Shown: positions 1 through 8,845 of the stretch, piece after piece
How the letters are laid out: every line of letters begins with the position of its first letter
How positions within the stretch are numbered: position 1 is the first letter of the stretch
NCBI RefSeq assembly: GCF_000686045.1
Contig: NZ_JMLV01000011.1
Location: 1-64,000, forward strand
Direction of reading: 5' to 3'
DNA: 64,000 bases
From: Fodinicurvata fenggangensis DSM 21160
Lineage (GTDB): Bacteria > Pseudomonadota > Alphaproteobacteria > Kiloniellales > DSM-21159
Notes under the pieces: model-generated
Told to the model about the DNA's origin: nothing
Database searches by the model: none
The model's input: only the letters and a program-made list of their open reading frames with translations
Program-made: the position numbers and the translations under genes

Positions 1-349
1 CATCAAGGGGGCGATGAACCGCAAGCGCTTCGAGCGTTATATCGAAACCCAGCTCGCGCCCAGCCTGCAGCCAGGCGATGTGGTCGTCCTCGACAACCTC
101 TCCAGCCATAAAAGTCCAAAGGCTGCCCAAACACTGCGGGATGTCGGTGCCTGGTTCCTGTTCCTGCCGCCCTACAGCCCCGATCTCAATCCCATCGAGA
201 TGGCGTTCTCAAAGTTGAAAACCCTGATCCGCAAGACCGCCGCCCGCTCATACGACGAACTCTGGCAGGCCGTCGGCCATGTCTGCGACCTCTTCACCGA
301 GGAGGAATGCACCAACTTCTTCAGGGCTGCCGGATATGAAATCAATTAA
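1..349 (+). mobile_element. Right part of an IS630-type insertion sequence
   Basis: Inferred from the transposase fragment alone. Neither terminal inverted repeat can be defined within the window, so the right boundary is approximate. Confidence 0.6.
2..349 (+). CDS. IS630-family transposase, C-terminal part (5' end outside window)
   Basis: The frame is open from the left edge, so the gene starts upstream of the window. The visible 115 residues are the C-terminal half of a DDE_3-type IS630 transposase: VVVLDNLSSHKS carries the second catalytic Asp and PPYSPDLNPIEMAFSKLK carries the catalytic Glu. The C-terminus is of normal length and no frameshift is visible. The stop lies about 12 bases from the stop of the convergent CocE hydrolase gene, so the right end of the element, if intact, must lie in or next to the 3' end of that hydrolase gene. 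I could not identify a terminal inverted repeat or a TA duplication because the left end is missing. Confidence 0.9.
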   Translation: MKGAMNRKRFERYIETQLAPSLQPGDVVVLDNLSSHKSPKAAQTLRDVGAWFLFLPPYSPDLNPIEMAFSKLKTLIRKTAARSYDELWQAVGHVCDLFTEEECTNFFRAAGYEIN

Positions 350-361
350 ACGCGACAGGCT

Positions 362-2389
362 TTAGACCAGGTCGCGCGGAATTTCCTCGTCCCAGCTCTG
401 GGAATAGACGCGGCTATCGCCTTCGTAGGCATCCAGAGTCGCCTGCAGGCGGAAGGCCGTCTCGTTCGAGGTCATCAGTGTCCGTGTCACGGTACGGACA
501 TGCCAATCGCCCCGGCGGAAATGCCGCTCCCACTCCGTCCAGCCGCCAATGCTGTCGTAATCCTCGTCGGAATAGAAATAGCGCTCGGTGGTCCGCGCCG
601 CGATCTCAAGGTCTATGGAATCAATCCGGTAGCGACCGACATCATTGACGACCTGCAGCGTCGACTTGTTGTTGGCCAAGTCCCGGATCACGGTCCACTC
701 CTCGCGTGTCGGCTCGATCAGGGTCTTCTCCAGCGGTGGCGCTGCCTCGGGCTCTTCGAAAGGCCGCAGAGCGGTATCCTCCTCAGGGCGCGAAGGCCTG
801 ATCGGCAGGTAGAAGCGGCTTCCCAGGGTATGAATCGTCAGCGTGGCCGGCTTGGGTGAAGGCCAGGCCACCGGCCAGTAACAGGTGGATATCGACAGGC
901 GGATGGCGTGACCGGCCGGAAAGTGCTGGGCAATGTGCTTCATGGGAACCCGCACGCGGTAGCGCTTGCCCGGCACGAGTTCTTCGGGCTCTTCGTTGCT
1001 GTCCCTGTGAGTCAGGTTCAACAAGCCATAGGAGATCCGTGTCGCCTTGTAATCCGGCGCGATATCGATCAGGCGCACGGCAACCATGGCAACCTTCTGG
1101 TCGCTCTCCAGTTCCAGCTCGACTTCCGGCTGGCCGCAAATCTCGACGGCCTCCCCCAGGCGCCCCGTCTGGAAGATCAGGGCGCCACCATCCTCCTCGC
1201 GCTGGTCGTGCGGCAGGTCCGGCGGTGCGTTGTAGGAACACCACTTTCCGGCATAGAGACCGACGAACAGCGGGGAACGGATTTCCATTGTCGCATCGGG
1301 CGCCTCCGCTTCATCGTCGCCCACCAGGCCATGTCCAGGTGTCAGCAGATAGCCTTGCGTTTCGATCTTCGGCGACGGCCAGGTCTCCTCACCAACCCAG
1401 CGGCCTGGGCGGTACTCATAGCGCGTGCTCGGCGCCACGCTGTCCTGCATCCAGACGCGCAGCATGGGTTCGTCCATGATGCCCGTCTCACGTCCCTTCA
1501 GCCAGTGATCGAACCAGCGCAGGGAATCCTGCAGGAAACCAATGGCCGGTGCCGGCTCGCCCAGATGGGGATACTTGTGGGCCCAGGGACCGACTAGGCC
1601 CTTGCGCGGCACCTCCAACCCGTCCAGCAGGCGGAACACGGCATTTACATAGCCGTCGGCCCAGCCACTGATCGCATAGACCGGACACTTTATCGCGGAG
1701 AAATCCTCGCAGACCGAACCATGCTTCCAGTAGTCATCGCGCCGCTGGTGACTGAGCCAGGTCTTGAGCCACAGTCCGCTGCCGGACAGGCGTTCCATCC
1801 ACATCTCGCGCCAACGCTCGCCCACCAGCGCTGGATCCGGGGGACAGGCGTTCTGGTCGAACATGGTCGAGGCCCAGGACAGGTTGTCGGCCAGCAGGCA
1901 GCCGCCCATGTGGTGCACGTCGTCGGCGAAACGATCGTCCGTGGAACAAATCGTGATGATGCACTTCAGCTGCGGCGGCTGCAGGGCCGCAATCTGCAGG
2001 CCGTTGAAACCCCCCCAGGAAATGCCGATCATGGCGCAATCCCCAGTGCACCAGGGCTGCTGCTCCAGCCAGCGCAGCACCTCCACGCCGTCATCCAGTT
2101 CCTGCTGCAGATACTCGTCCAGCAGCACCCCGTCGCTCTCGCCGCTGCCGCGCATGTCCACGCGCACGCCGGCATAGCCGTGCCCGGCCCAATAGGCGTG
2201 CATGCCCACGTCCCGCTCCGCCGTCAGGTCCCGCTTGCGGTAGGGCAGGTACTCCATGATGGCCGGCACGGGATACTGGTCGGAGTCCTTCGGCCGCCAG
2301 ATGCGCAGGGCCAGCCTGCAGCCATCCGGCAGGGTCATCCAGGTTTCCTCCTCGAACACCTCACGCGGGAAGTCGGTCTCAATGCGCAT
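362..2389 (-). CDS. CocE/NonD family hydrolase (X-Pro dipeptidyl-peptidase-like)
   Basis: This 675-residue protein has the layout of the CocE/NonD esterase/peptidase family: an N-terminal alpha/beta-hydrolase core with the nucleophile elbow in MIGISWGGFNGL (GxSxGG, around residue 125), a helical cap, and a C-terminal jelly-roll domain (about residues 330-660) as in the X-Pro dipeptidyl-peptidase C-terminal region. Family members cleave esters or amides of acylated substrates such as cocaine, glutaryl-7-ACA and X-Pro peptides; the substrate here is not predictable. There is no signal peptide, so it is likely cytoplasmic. It lies 71 bases downstream of the ATP-grasp gene on the same strand and is probably co-transcribed. 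The ATG is preceded only by a weak GAAGA-type ribosome site. Confidence 0.88.
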   Translation of the reverse strand: MRIETDFPREVFEEETWMTLPDGCRLALRIWRPKDSDQYPVPAIMEYLPYRKRDLTAERDVGMHAYWAGHGYAGVRVDMRGSGESDGVLLDEYLQQELDDGVEVLRWLEQQPWCTGDCAMIGISWGGFNGLQIAALQPPQLKCIITICSTDDRFADDVHHMGGCLLADNLSWASTMFDQNACPPDPALVGERWREMWMERLSGSGLWLKTWLSHQRRDDYWKHGSVCEDFSAIKCPVYAISGWADGYVNAVFRLLDGLEVPRKGLVGPWAHKYPHLGEPAPAIGFLQDSLRWFDHWLKGRETGIMDEPMLRVWMQDSVAPSTRYEYRPGRWVGEETWPSPKIETQGYLLTPGHGLVGDDEAEAPDATMEIRSPLFVGLYAGKWCSYNAPPDLPHDQREEDGGALIFQTGRLGEAVEICGQPEVELELESDQKVAMVAVRLIDIAPDYKATRISYGLLNLTHRDSNEEPEELVPGKRYRVRVPMKHIAQHFPAGHAIRLSISTCYWPVAWPSPKPATLTIHTLGSRFYLPIRPSRPEEDTALRPFEEPEAAPPLEKTLIEPTREEWTVIRDLANNKSTLQVVNDVGRYRIDSIDLEIAARTTERYFYSDEDYDSIGGWTEWERHFRRGDWHVRTVTRTLMTSNETAFRLQATLDAYEGDSRVYSQSWDEEIPRDLV

Positions 2390-2414
2390 ACTTAATCTTC
2401 TTTTCCAATGGCCA

Positions 2415-2461
2415 GGACAGTTGCCTGTCCGGCAGGCTCAACCGCCAAACTGCCTGGCGGT
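2415..2461 (-). other. Two adjacent stem-loops between the ATP-grasp and CocE genes
   Basis: Positions 2415-2430 form a perfect 6-bp stem (GGACAG/CTGTCC) with a TTGC loop. Positions 2441-2461 form a 7-bp stem (ACCGCCA/TGGCGGT) with a 7-base loop that overlaps the stop codon of the upstream gene. Neither is followed by a T run, so they look like mRNA-stabilising or processing elements rather than intrinsic terminators. Confidence 0.5.
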
Positions 2462-3759
2462 CATTCCTCGATGTCGGTGAACTCGAAGTTGAGGTTCTTC
2501 AATACGCGTTCGTAGTTCCAAAGCAAGGTCGATTGCTTGCTGGCACCCATCCAGATGTAGGCAATGGCATAGCTGTAGCTGTCCTGTTCGGGCAGCTCCG
2601 ACAACCGCATGCCCTCATGGACCTGGGGCCGGACAAAGGTGCCCGGCACCTTTGAGACGGCCGCCTCGATCTCTTCCGAGGTCGGAACCCGACTGACGGT
2701 CGCATCGGTGAAGAAGACGCGATAGAAGAATTCGGCCCCGACCTTGTAGTCCCCCTCGCGCGAGGGCATGTCGGGGCGCTGGCCCAGGCCCAGGTCCACG
2801 GTCACCTGCTGGTTGCTGATGCCGTCGACCTTGTCGAACAGGTCGCAATGCGACTGGGAAATGCGGGTATTGATCTCCAGCAGCCAGGTCCGGTCCTGCA
2901 CCTCGTCCCAGAAGAACTCGATGTTGAAGGCCGAATTGTCGAAGCCGACATGGCTCATGATCCGCTTTGTCAATTCGCCCATCTTGTCCTGGACGTTTGC
3001 CGGCAGGCGCGAGGGATACATGTAATAGAAGAAGCTCAGCACCTGCGGATAGCGGATGGAATCAACAATGCCATAAGGCACCACCTCACCGTTGTGGACA
3101 TAGCCCTCGACGGTGCATTGCCGCCCGCCGATCACCTGTTCGGCCATGCAGTAGCCGCCGTGCACCTGGCGAATTTCGTCGGGCAGGTCGGCCTGATCGA
3201 GGACGAAATTGAAGGGCTCCTGGATGCTGCCGATATCCGCGCGCAGCCGCTCGATGGCGTGATCGAAATCCTCTGGATTGTCGATGCGGAAGCCCAGTCG
3301 CGAGCCCGAGGACTTGATGGGTTTCACGAAGAAGGGGAAGGACAGGCCTGCCGCGCCGATATGGGTCAGGGCTTCGTCATCAAAGGGGTCGAAGGCGGCA
3401 AAGGCGGGGATATGCTCAGGCACGACTTCCTTCTGCACCACCCGGCTCCAGTACTTGTGCTCGCACTTCAACAGGCTTTCCAGCGAGGTCGTGCGGACCC
3501 CGAACTTGTTGCAGAGGATCGGCAGCATGGTCGAAACCGGAAAATCCATGTAGCCGACAATGGCATCGATGGAGCCGTCGAACGCCCGCAGCTTCTCCTC
3601 CGCCTCCGCCAGCATGGCCGGAATGTCGAAGATCTCGGTGTCGTAGACCTTGGCCGGGTCGATCAGGCCGTGAAACTCGTAATTCTCCGCCCCGCGCAGG
3701 CGCTTCAGCTTGTCCAGGTTGAACGCATTCAGTCCGATGACAAAAATGTTCTTCTTCAT
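2461..3759 (-). CDS. ATP-grasp domain enzyme (probable carboxylate-amine ligase)
   Basis: The 432-residue protein has an N-terminal Rossmann-like pre-ATP-grasp domain (about residues 1-105), an ATP-grasp lid with FPFFVKPIKSSGSRLGFRI (ATP-binding Lys, around residues 140-160), and the metal-binding end FNIEFFW...WLLEINTRISQSH (Glu and Asn ligands). ATP-grasp enzymes activate a carboxylate as acyl phosphate and join it to an amine or thiol. The family is non-specific and the substrate is unknown. The ATG follows a strong GGAGG site. The next gene downstream is a CocE/NonD hydrolase, so one enzyme may form and the other cleave an amide or ester; this is only inference. Confidence 0.85.
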   Translation of the reverse strand: MKKNIFVIGLNAFNLDKLKRLRGAENYEFHGLIDPAKVYDTEIFDIPAMLAEAEEKLRAFDGSIDAIVGYMDFPVSTMLPILCNKFGVRTTSLESLLKCEHKYWSRVVQKEVVPEHIPAFAAFDPFDDEALTHIGAAGLSFPFFVKPIKSSGSRLGFRIDNPEDFDHAIERLRADIGSIQEPFNFVLDQADLPDEIRQVHGGYCMAEQVIGGRQCTVEGYVHNGEVVPYGIVDSIRYPQVLSFFYYMYPSRLPANVQDKMGELTKRIMSHVGFDNSAFNIEFFWDEVQDRTWLLEINTRISQSHCDLFDKVDGISNQQVTVDLGLGQRPDMPSREGDYKVGAEFFYRVFFTDATVSRVPTSEEIEAAVSKVPGTFVRPQVHEGMRLSELPEQDSYSYAIAYIWMGASKQSTLLWNYERVLKNLNFEFTDIEE

Positions 3760-3937
3760 TCCTAGCCTCCCGATAAATGGGGATCGCAGTCAGTCCCGGT
3801 CACAACCGCAGAAACCTGAGCTTTTCGGGCCCTCGGTCCGTTCGCATGACGCGAACAGCAGTCGACTGGCATGGCGCCCTCCACCTTATTGCGGTTCACT
3901 GTGGCGGGTTTGTGACAGAGTGCCTTGCCGGACCGCC

Positions 3938-4867
3938 CTAGCGGTAGATATGGGTCTCGGCCGGCCTGTCAGACCGGATACTACCACGATACATGCCTTC
4001 GCAGTTGAAGGGCATGGAAATGTTACCTTCGCGGTCAACGGCGATCAGGCCGCCGGAGCCATCGCGCGGCGCCAGGACAGTCTGCACCACGTGGTTGGCG
4101 GCCGCTTCCAGTGGCTCACCGGCATGCTGCATGCGCGCGGCAATCTCGCTGGCCGCCGTCCAACGGATGAAAACCTCGCCGCTGCCGGTGGCCGAAACGG
4201 CGCAGGTGGCGTTGTCGGCAAAGGTTCCAGCCCCGATGATCGGACTGTCCCCGATCCGGCCGGACTGCTTGCCGGTGAAACCGCCCGTCGATGTGGCGGC
4301 CGCCAGGTTGCCCTGCTTGTCCAGTGCGACCGCACCCACCGTGCCATGCAGAAGAGAAGGATCGCTGCTGCGCTCGCCCCGGGCCTGCAGTTCCAGGAAG
4401 GCCTCCAGGCTGCGCTGACGCTCCTCGGTCCGGAAATAATCTTCGGACTCGAAGGGCAGGCCGGCACGCCGAGCCACAGCCAGAGCGCCCGCGCCGATCA
4501 TGAACAAAGGTCCGTCCTGCTCCATCAGGACCCGCGCCACCTGCACGGGATTGCGCGGACCGAGGAGGCCGCCAACGGCGCCCGCGCGCCGGTCCCGGCC
4601 ATCCATGATGGCGGCATCCATTTCCTGACCGCCAGCAGCCGTGAAGACGGCACCGCGGCCTGCATTGAACAGTGGATCGTCCTCCAGGGCGCAAACAGCC
4701 GCCTCCACGGCCGCGACGGAAGACTCTCCCTCGCTCAACAGGTCCGAAACCCGCTCCAGGATTCCGCGCAGGGCGGTATGGTAACGCTCAGACAGCGCTT
4801 CGCCCATGTGGGCACGGGGCACGACACCGGCGCCCCCATGTATGGCCAGCGCGTAGGAATGCTTCAT
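3938..4867 (-). CDS. Isoaspartyl peptidase / L-asparaginase (Ntn-hydrolase)
   Basis: The 309-residue protein matches the plant-type asparaginase/IaaA family. It starts with YALAIHGGAG, contains DPLFNAGRGAVF and DAAIMDG, and has the autoproteolysis site in HGTVGAVALD, where Thr176 becomes the N-terminal nucleophile after cleavage into alpha and beta chains. GGFTGKQSGRIGDSPIIGAGTFA continues the substrate site. It hydrolyses L-asparagine and beta-aspartyl dipeptides. I chose the ATG at 4867 because AGGAG lies just upstream and the family starts there; the frame is open 17 codons further upstream. The gene is monocistronic or loosely grouped, with 178 bases to the ATP-grasp gene downstream. Confidence 0.93.
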   Translation of the reverse strand: MKHSYALAIHGGAGVVPRAHMGEALSERYHTALRGILERVSDLLSEGESSVAAVEAAVCALEDDPLFNAGRGAVFTAAGGQEMDAAIMDGRDRRAGAVGGLLGPRNPVQVARVLMEQDGPLFMIGAGALAVARRAGLPFESEDYFRTEERQRSLEAFLELQARGERSSDPSLLHGTVGAVALDKQGNLAAATSTGGFTGKQSGRIGDSPIIGAGTFADNATCAVSATGSGEVFIRWTAASEIAARMQHAGEPLEAAANHVVQTVLAPRDGSGGLIAVDREGNISMPFNCEGMYRGSIRSDRPAETHIYR

Positions 4868-5067
4868 CCTGTTTTCTCCTGTCCGCCTGCTTCGGCAGGC
4901 CGTGGTCGAGTGGGCCACAAGCCGTGACCTGTTGTATCCCGGAAACCGCTTTCAGGCCAACGAATTGCCTGCTTCAACCGCGCCAATCAGTGGCGCGCAG
5001 GCGCAACCCGCGTATCTCTTCCGAGTTGTCAAAAGGTCAAGCGTTGCCGAGGTCTGCCGTCAGCGCC

Positions 5068-5778
5068 TCAAAGCAGGCCCAGGGCGAAAACGCCGCCCCC
5101 AATGACGTTTATCATGCCAACCAGGATCATTACCAATCCAGCGACAGATCCCTCCTCGCTACCGATTTCATGAGCCTTGACCACACCGGCCGCATGGGCC
5201 CCGATACCCAGCAGCGCACCACGCGCCAAGGCGGAGCGCAACGGCAACCAGTGTAGCATGATCTGCCCCAGGGCCGCACCCAACACACCCGTCAGGACCA
5301 CGAAGATCGCGGTAATTTCGGGAAAGCCGCCGATATCCGAGGATACTTCCATGGCAAAGGGCATGCTCATTGAGCGCGGCAGCATGCTGGTACGAAGGAC
5401 GTCACTCAAACCAAGCAAGACTGCGAGTCCCCAAGCGGTAGCCAAGGCCGTCACGCTGCCGAGGGCGACGCCAAGGCTCAGGGCGGCCCAATGCCGGCGT
5501 ATCAGCTCTCGCCGTTCGAAGACGGGAACAGCAAAGGCCACCATCGTCGGTCCAAGCAGAACGAGCAGCCAGCGAGTCCCCTGAAGATACTCCCGGTAAT
5601 CGGCACCGACGGAGAGTATGATGGCAATGACAACCACCGGCGCCACAACCAGCGGCGAGAGCCACCAGTAGGACCAGCGACGGTACAGCACCTTCGAGAA
5701 AACATAGAACGCGATCGTGATGGCCGACCAGATCAGGATAGTGAGCAGTTCATCACTCTCCAGCATGTCTTGGCTCAT
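5068..5778 (-). CDS. cidB: LrgB/CidB family membrane protein
   Basis: The 236-residue protein is very hydrophobic with about seven membrane segments. It carries the family features PRSMSMPFAMEVSSDIGG and LLGIGAHAAGVVKAHEIG. LrgB/CidB proteins work with a small holin-like partner; in different bacteria they have been linked to murein hydrolase export and to pyruvate or glycolate transport. I chose the ATG at 5778, preceded by GGAG, which gives a 26-base overlap with the upstream CidA/LrgA gene; the frame is open further upstream inside that gene. The two genes form a typical translationally coupled pair. Confidence 0.9.
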   Translation of the reverse strand: MSQDMLESDELLTILIWSAITIAFYVFSKVLYRRWSYWWLSPLVVAPVVVIAIILSVGADYREYLQGTRWLLVLLGPTMVAFAVPVFERRELIRRHWAALSLGVALGSVTALATAWGLAVLLGLSDVLRTSMLPRSMSMPFAMEVSSDIGGFPEITAIFVVLTGVLGAALGQIMLHWLPLRSALARGALLGIGAHAAGVVKAHEIGSEEGSVAGLVMILVGMINVIGGGVFALGLL

Positions 5779-6175
5779 GGCTCGCACTCCATCGATAGCA
5801 GAGATCCACCGTAAGCGCGCTGACAACCATGACCGACAGGGTTCCCGCAACGATCACCAGCAGAACCTTGAGCCCCATCAGGCTGACGAATTCGCCGTGA
5901 TCGACGAGTGCCACTACGGCGGGCAGGAAGAACAACAGCATTTCCGAAACGAACCAGTCGGCACCGCGCTTTACGCTTTGCAGGCTGACCAGGCGGGTCA
6001 TCAGCAAACCCAGCATGATCAGGAAACCGACGACCCCTCCGGGTATACCCAAGTCGATCGTGCGTGCGATGGCTTCTCCGACAAGCCAGAAGCCGATCAA
6101 CACACCGGCCTGTGCCAGGCGGCTCTGGCGCAGCAGGTAATGTGCAAGAGTGACAGGATTGTTTCTCATCATCAT
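5753..6175 (-). CDS. cidA: CidA/LrgA family holin-like protein
   Basis: This 140-residue protein has four predicted membrane segments and the family core IPGGVVGFLIMLGLL followed by LLFFLPAVVALVDH. It is the small partner of the adjacent LrgB/CidB protein. The first of three successive ATG codons is used here, with AGGAAAGGA upstream. The divergent LysR regulator starts about 90 bases away, the usual arrangement for cid-type operons that respond to carbon-overflow metabolites. Confidence 0.9.
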   Translation of the reverse strand: MMMRNNPVTLAHYLLRQSRLAQAGVLIGFWLVGEAIARTIDLGIPGGVVGFLIMLGLLMTRLVSLQSVKRGADWFVSEMLLFFLPAVVALVDHGEFVSLMGLKVLLVIVAGTLSVMVVSALTVDLCYRWSASHEPRHAGE

Positions 6176-6243
6176 TCGATCCTTTCCTGCCTGAATCTAT
6201 GTCGCATTGCAGCATGCGCAAAATGAATTGATTGACTTGATAT

Positions 6244-6260
6244 TATTCTGTTATGGAATA
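6244..6260. promoter_or_regulatory. Candidate LysR operator (inverted repeat with T-N11-A)
   Basis: TATTC-TGTTATG-GAATA is a perfect inverted repeat containing a T-N11-A LysR core. It ends four bases before the LysR start codon, where bound regulator would block its own transcription or translation start. It also lies in the divergent cidA promoter region. Confidence 0.5.
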
Positions 6261-6263
6261 GTA

Positions 6264-7151
6264 ATGGAATTCCGGACCCTGCGCGCTTTCATCGAGGTCG
6301 TTCGCCAGGGTGGTTTCTCGCAGGCCGCCAAGACGATCTTCTCGACACAGTCTACGATCAGCAAAGCCGTGAAGCAGCTCGAGGACGAGCTCGGCTTCGT
6401 GCTGCTTGATCGCGCACACCGGGGCATCCGCATGACGGCAGCCGGTCGGATCGTTTATCAGCGCGCCATGACAATCCTGACAGAACGCGAAGATCTGGTC
6501 CGGGAGCTCTCGGAATTGCACGGCCTGCAGCGCGGCGTGCTGCGACTTGGTCTGCCGCCGGTGGGCAGCAGTGTCCTCTTTGCTCCACTGTTCGCGACCT
6601 ATCGTGCCTATTATCCCAACATCGAGATCCAGCTGCAGGAACACGGCAGCAAACGTCTTGAGGAACTTGTGCTCAATGGAGACCTCGATCTCGGGGCCTC
6701 ACTGCTGCCCGTCTCCGAAGACTTCGAGTGGCAGCATGTCTGCAAGGAACCCATCGATGCGTTGCTGCCCGTCCAGCATTCACTCTCGCAGGCGGAGTCC
6801 ATAACCCTGGCCGAACTGCAAACCTCGCCTTTTCTGCTGTTCGAGTCGGAGTTCGCAATCAATCACATCATATTCGACGCCTGCGAACGTCATGGCTTCA
6901 CTCCACAGATCGCGGCCCGAAGCAGCCAGATCTCCTTTCTCGTCGAGCTTGTTGCCGCGGGCATGGGCATCGGTTTCCTGCCCCGGATGATCGCCGAGGA
7001 ACGAAAGCACCCCCGGGTTTCTCCGGTACTCGTCGAAGACCCCGACTTCTATTGGCATATCGCGCTTGTCTGGCGCCGCGGTGCCTACCTCTCGCACGCT
7101 GCCAGGGCCTGGCTTCAACTCGCCGCCCAGCCCAATCGTAGACGCAACTAA
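6264..7151 (+). CDS. LysR-family regulator divergent from cidAB
   Basis: The 295-residue protein has the LysR winged helix-turn-helix at residues 1-60 (FRTLRAFIEVVRQGGFSQAA, then STISKAVKQLEDELG) and a LysR substrate-binding domain at about residues 90-290. I chose the ATG at 6264 because the family begins MEFRTLRAF; the frame is open 19 codons further upstream, but that would place the candidate operator inside the coding region. Divergence from the cidA/cidB pair makes it the likely regulator of those genes, as CidR is in firmicutes; the effector is unknown. Confidence 0.9.
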   Translation: MEFRTLRAFIEVVRQGGFSQAAKTIFSTQSTISKAVKQLEDELGFVLLDRAHRGIRMTAAGRIVYQRAMTILTEREDLVRELSELHGLQRGVLRLGLPPVGSSVLFAPLFATYRAYYPNIEIQLQEHGSKRLEELVLNGDLDLGASLLPVSEDFEWQHVCKEPIDALLPVQHSLSQAESITLAELQTSPFLLFESEFAINHIIFDACERHGFTPQIAARSSQISFLVELVAAGMGIGFLPRMIAEERKHPRVSPVLVEDPDFYWHIALVWRRGAYLSHAARAWLQLAAQPNRRRN

Positions 7152-7183
7152 CCTCTGCGCAGTGTTCCGTCACCGTTATCCAG

Positions 7184-8845
7184 TCAGTTTTTATCGCGCA
7201 GCGATCGCAATCGCGCCTTCAGACGGGAAACCCGCGTATCATCCCAACCCGATGGCTCGAGCACCTCTGCCCAGGCCTCGACATAGTGCTCGACGGCATA
7301 GACGTGACCGTATCCGACCGGAGCCGCCATCGACGCTGGCATGTCGGCGATTAGTTGCAGGAAGGTCACAGCTGGATACCAGGTCAGCGCTTGGGAAACA
7401 TCGGGACCGCGCCGCCCTTCCAGCCACGCTGGCCGGCGATAGAACAGCTCCGGCTCGAAGAAGACGATCGGATCACTGGCGTACTGCAGGTAGACAAAGC
7501 GCATCGGCCCCCACTCGGCACCGGCGATATCGAGCTTGTCCTGCTGATTGGTGAAGCGGATGACCGAACCGTCACGAAACCGGGGCAACCACGCGGGAGA
7601 GCCCTCCTCGCGCTCCTGCGTAGCCGAGGCCCATGTGGGTGTCGAGAAGGGGGGGCCGCTCCATACCGCGCCATCTATGGGATCGGCCACCACGTCAAAC
7701 AAGTCGAAGGAGAGATCGGAATTCAGTGCGCCGAGGCTGAGGCCATGCAGGTATAGTTCCGGCCGTTCCTCGGCCGGCAGCTTGCGCCAGTACTCATAGA
7801 CCCTGTCGAACAGGACCTGCGCCGTATCGGCGCCGTAGCCGGATTCGGTCAGCAGCGCCAGCCAGCTGGCCAGGTAGGAATACTGCACGGCCACCGTCGC
7901 CACATCTCCACCCGTCATGTACTCCACGGGTTCGATGGCGGGACGATCCACAACGCCTGTCCCTGTCGGCGTGGCGATGATCAGGGCAGAGCGTTCGAAG
8001 GCGTCGATGCGCTTGAGCTCCTCCAGGGCCAGCTCCGCGCGCGCCTCGATGGTCTCCGCGGAGTTGAGGCCGACATAGACTCGAGCCGGCCGCATGGCCG
8101 CGTCCTTCTCGAGGAAACCATCCAACTCTTTCGCATCCGGTGTGCGAGCAATGAACTTGCGGCCTGCGCGGCCCATCCCCTCCCAATCCACAAGTGACTC
8201 GGCCGAGCCGGCCATGGCGGAATCGAGCGGCTGTTCCACATCGGGTTCGATCAGGGCATCGAACTGCTGATAGGAGGAATCAGCCATCCGCAGGCCGACA
8301 CTGAAGATCAGGCCGTTTGCGGCCGTCCACAACAGCGTCACAACCACCGCAAAGCCGATCACCTGTGCGAAACGCCGCGGTATGCGCCGCCGGATGACCC
8401 GCGAGACCAGTACGAAGGCCATGCGGAGCAGTCGGACCAGGAGCACCAAGCCTGCGAAGACCGCCGCGGCCACGAGGGCCACTTGCAGGTGCTGTTCCTC
8501 GGCCGTCGGCTCCAGGTCCATCGCGGCCCGGATGGAATTCTGCCACCCAACGCTGCGCCAGAGAAAGTAGCCGGCTATGACAAAACAGACGGCCGCGGCC
8601 GTCATTGGCACGACAAGGTTGAGCCGCCCCGGCAGGCCCGGCAGTTCCAGGTACCGCCACAGCCGACGGATCCAGAAACCCAGCAAATAGCCCGTGCCGA
8701 AAGCCAGCCCCGATAGCACTCCCTGAACCAGGGCTGTACGCGGCAGCAGGCTCGGCGTCAGCGAGGCGGCGAAGAACAGCGTGCCGAGCAGCAGCCCCGC
8801 TGTGCAGAACGATCCCGCAAATTGCACGGTCCATCTGGACATCAT
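7184..8845 (-). CDS. Membrane-anchored alpha/beta-hydrolase (Abhydrolase_9 type)
   Basis: The 553-residue protein has an N-terminal membrane region with about five helices (residues 10-190, starting LLGTLFFAASLTPSLLPR) followed by a hydrolase-like domain with the nucleophile-elbow motif LHGLSLGALNSDLSFDL around residue 370. This matches the two-domain family known from mycobacteria and proteobacteria (Abhydrolase_9 with its N-terminal membrane domain). The function of the family is not established. ATG at 8845 follows AAGGAG. It is convergent with the LysR gene, with 32 bases between the stops, and appears monocistronic. Confidence 0.85.
   Translation of the reverse strand: MMSRWTVQFAGSFCTAGLLLGTLFFAASLTPSLLPRTALVQGVLSGLAFGTGYLLGFWIRRLWRYLELPGLPGRLNLVVPMTAAAVCFVIAGYFLWRSVGWQNSIRAAMDLEPTAEEQHLQVALVAAAVFAGLVLLVRLLRMAFVLVSRVIRRRIPRRFAQVIGFAVVVTLLWTAANGLIFSVGLRMADSSYQQFDALIEPDVEQPLDSAMAGSAESLVDWEGMGRAGRKFIARTPDAKELDGFLEKDAAMRPARVYVGLNSAETIEARAELALEELKRIDAFERSALIIATPTGTGVVDRPAIEPVEYMTGGDVATVAVQYSYLASWLALLTESGYGADTAQVLFDRVYEYWRKLPAEERPELYLHGLSLGALNSDLSFDLFDVVADPIDGAVWSGPPFSTPTWASATQEREEGSPAWLPRFRDGSVIRFTNQQDKLDIAGAEWGPMRFVYLQYASDPIVFFEPELFYRRPAWLEGRRGPDVSQALTWYPAVTFLQLIADMPASMAAPVGYGHVYAVEHYVEAWAEVLEPSGWDDTRVSRLKARLRSLRDKN

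Noticed and set aside
3710-4927. Long plus-strand open frame over the asparaginase gene
   Set aside because: Antisense shadow of the clear Ntn-hydrolase gene; no recognisable protein features.
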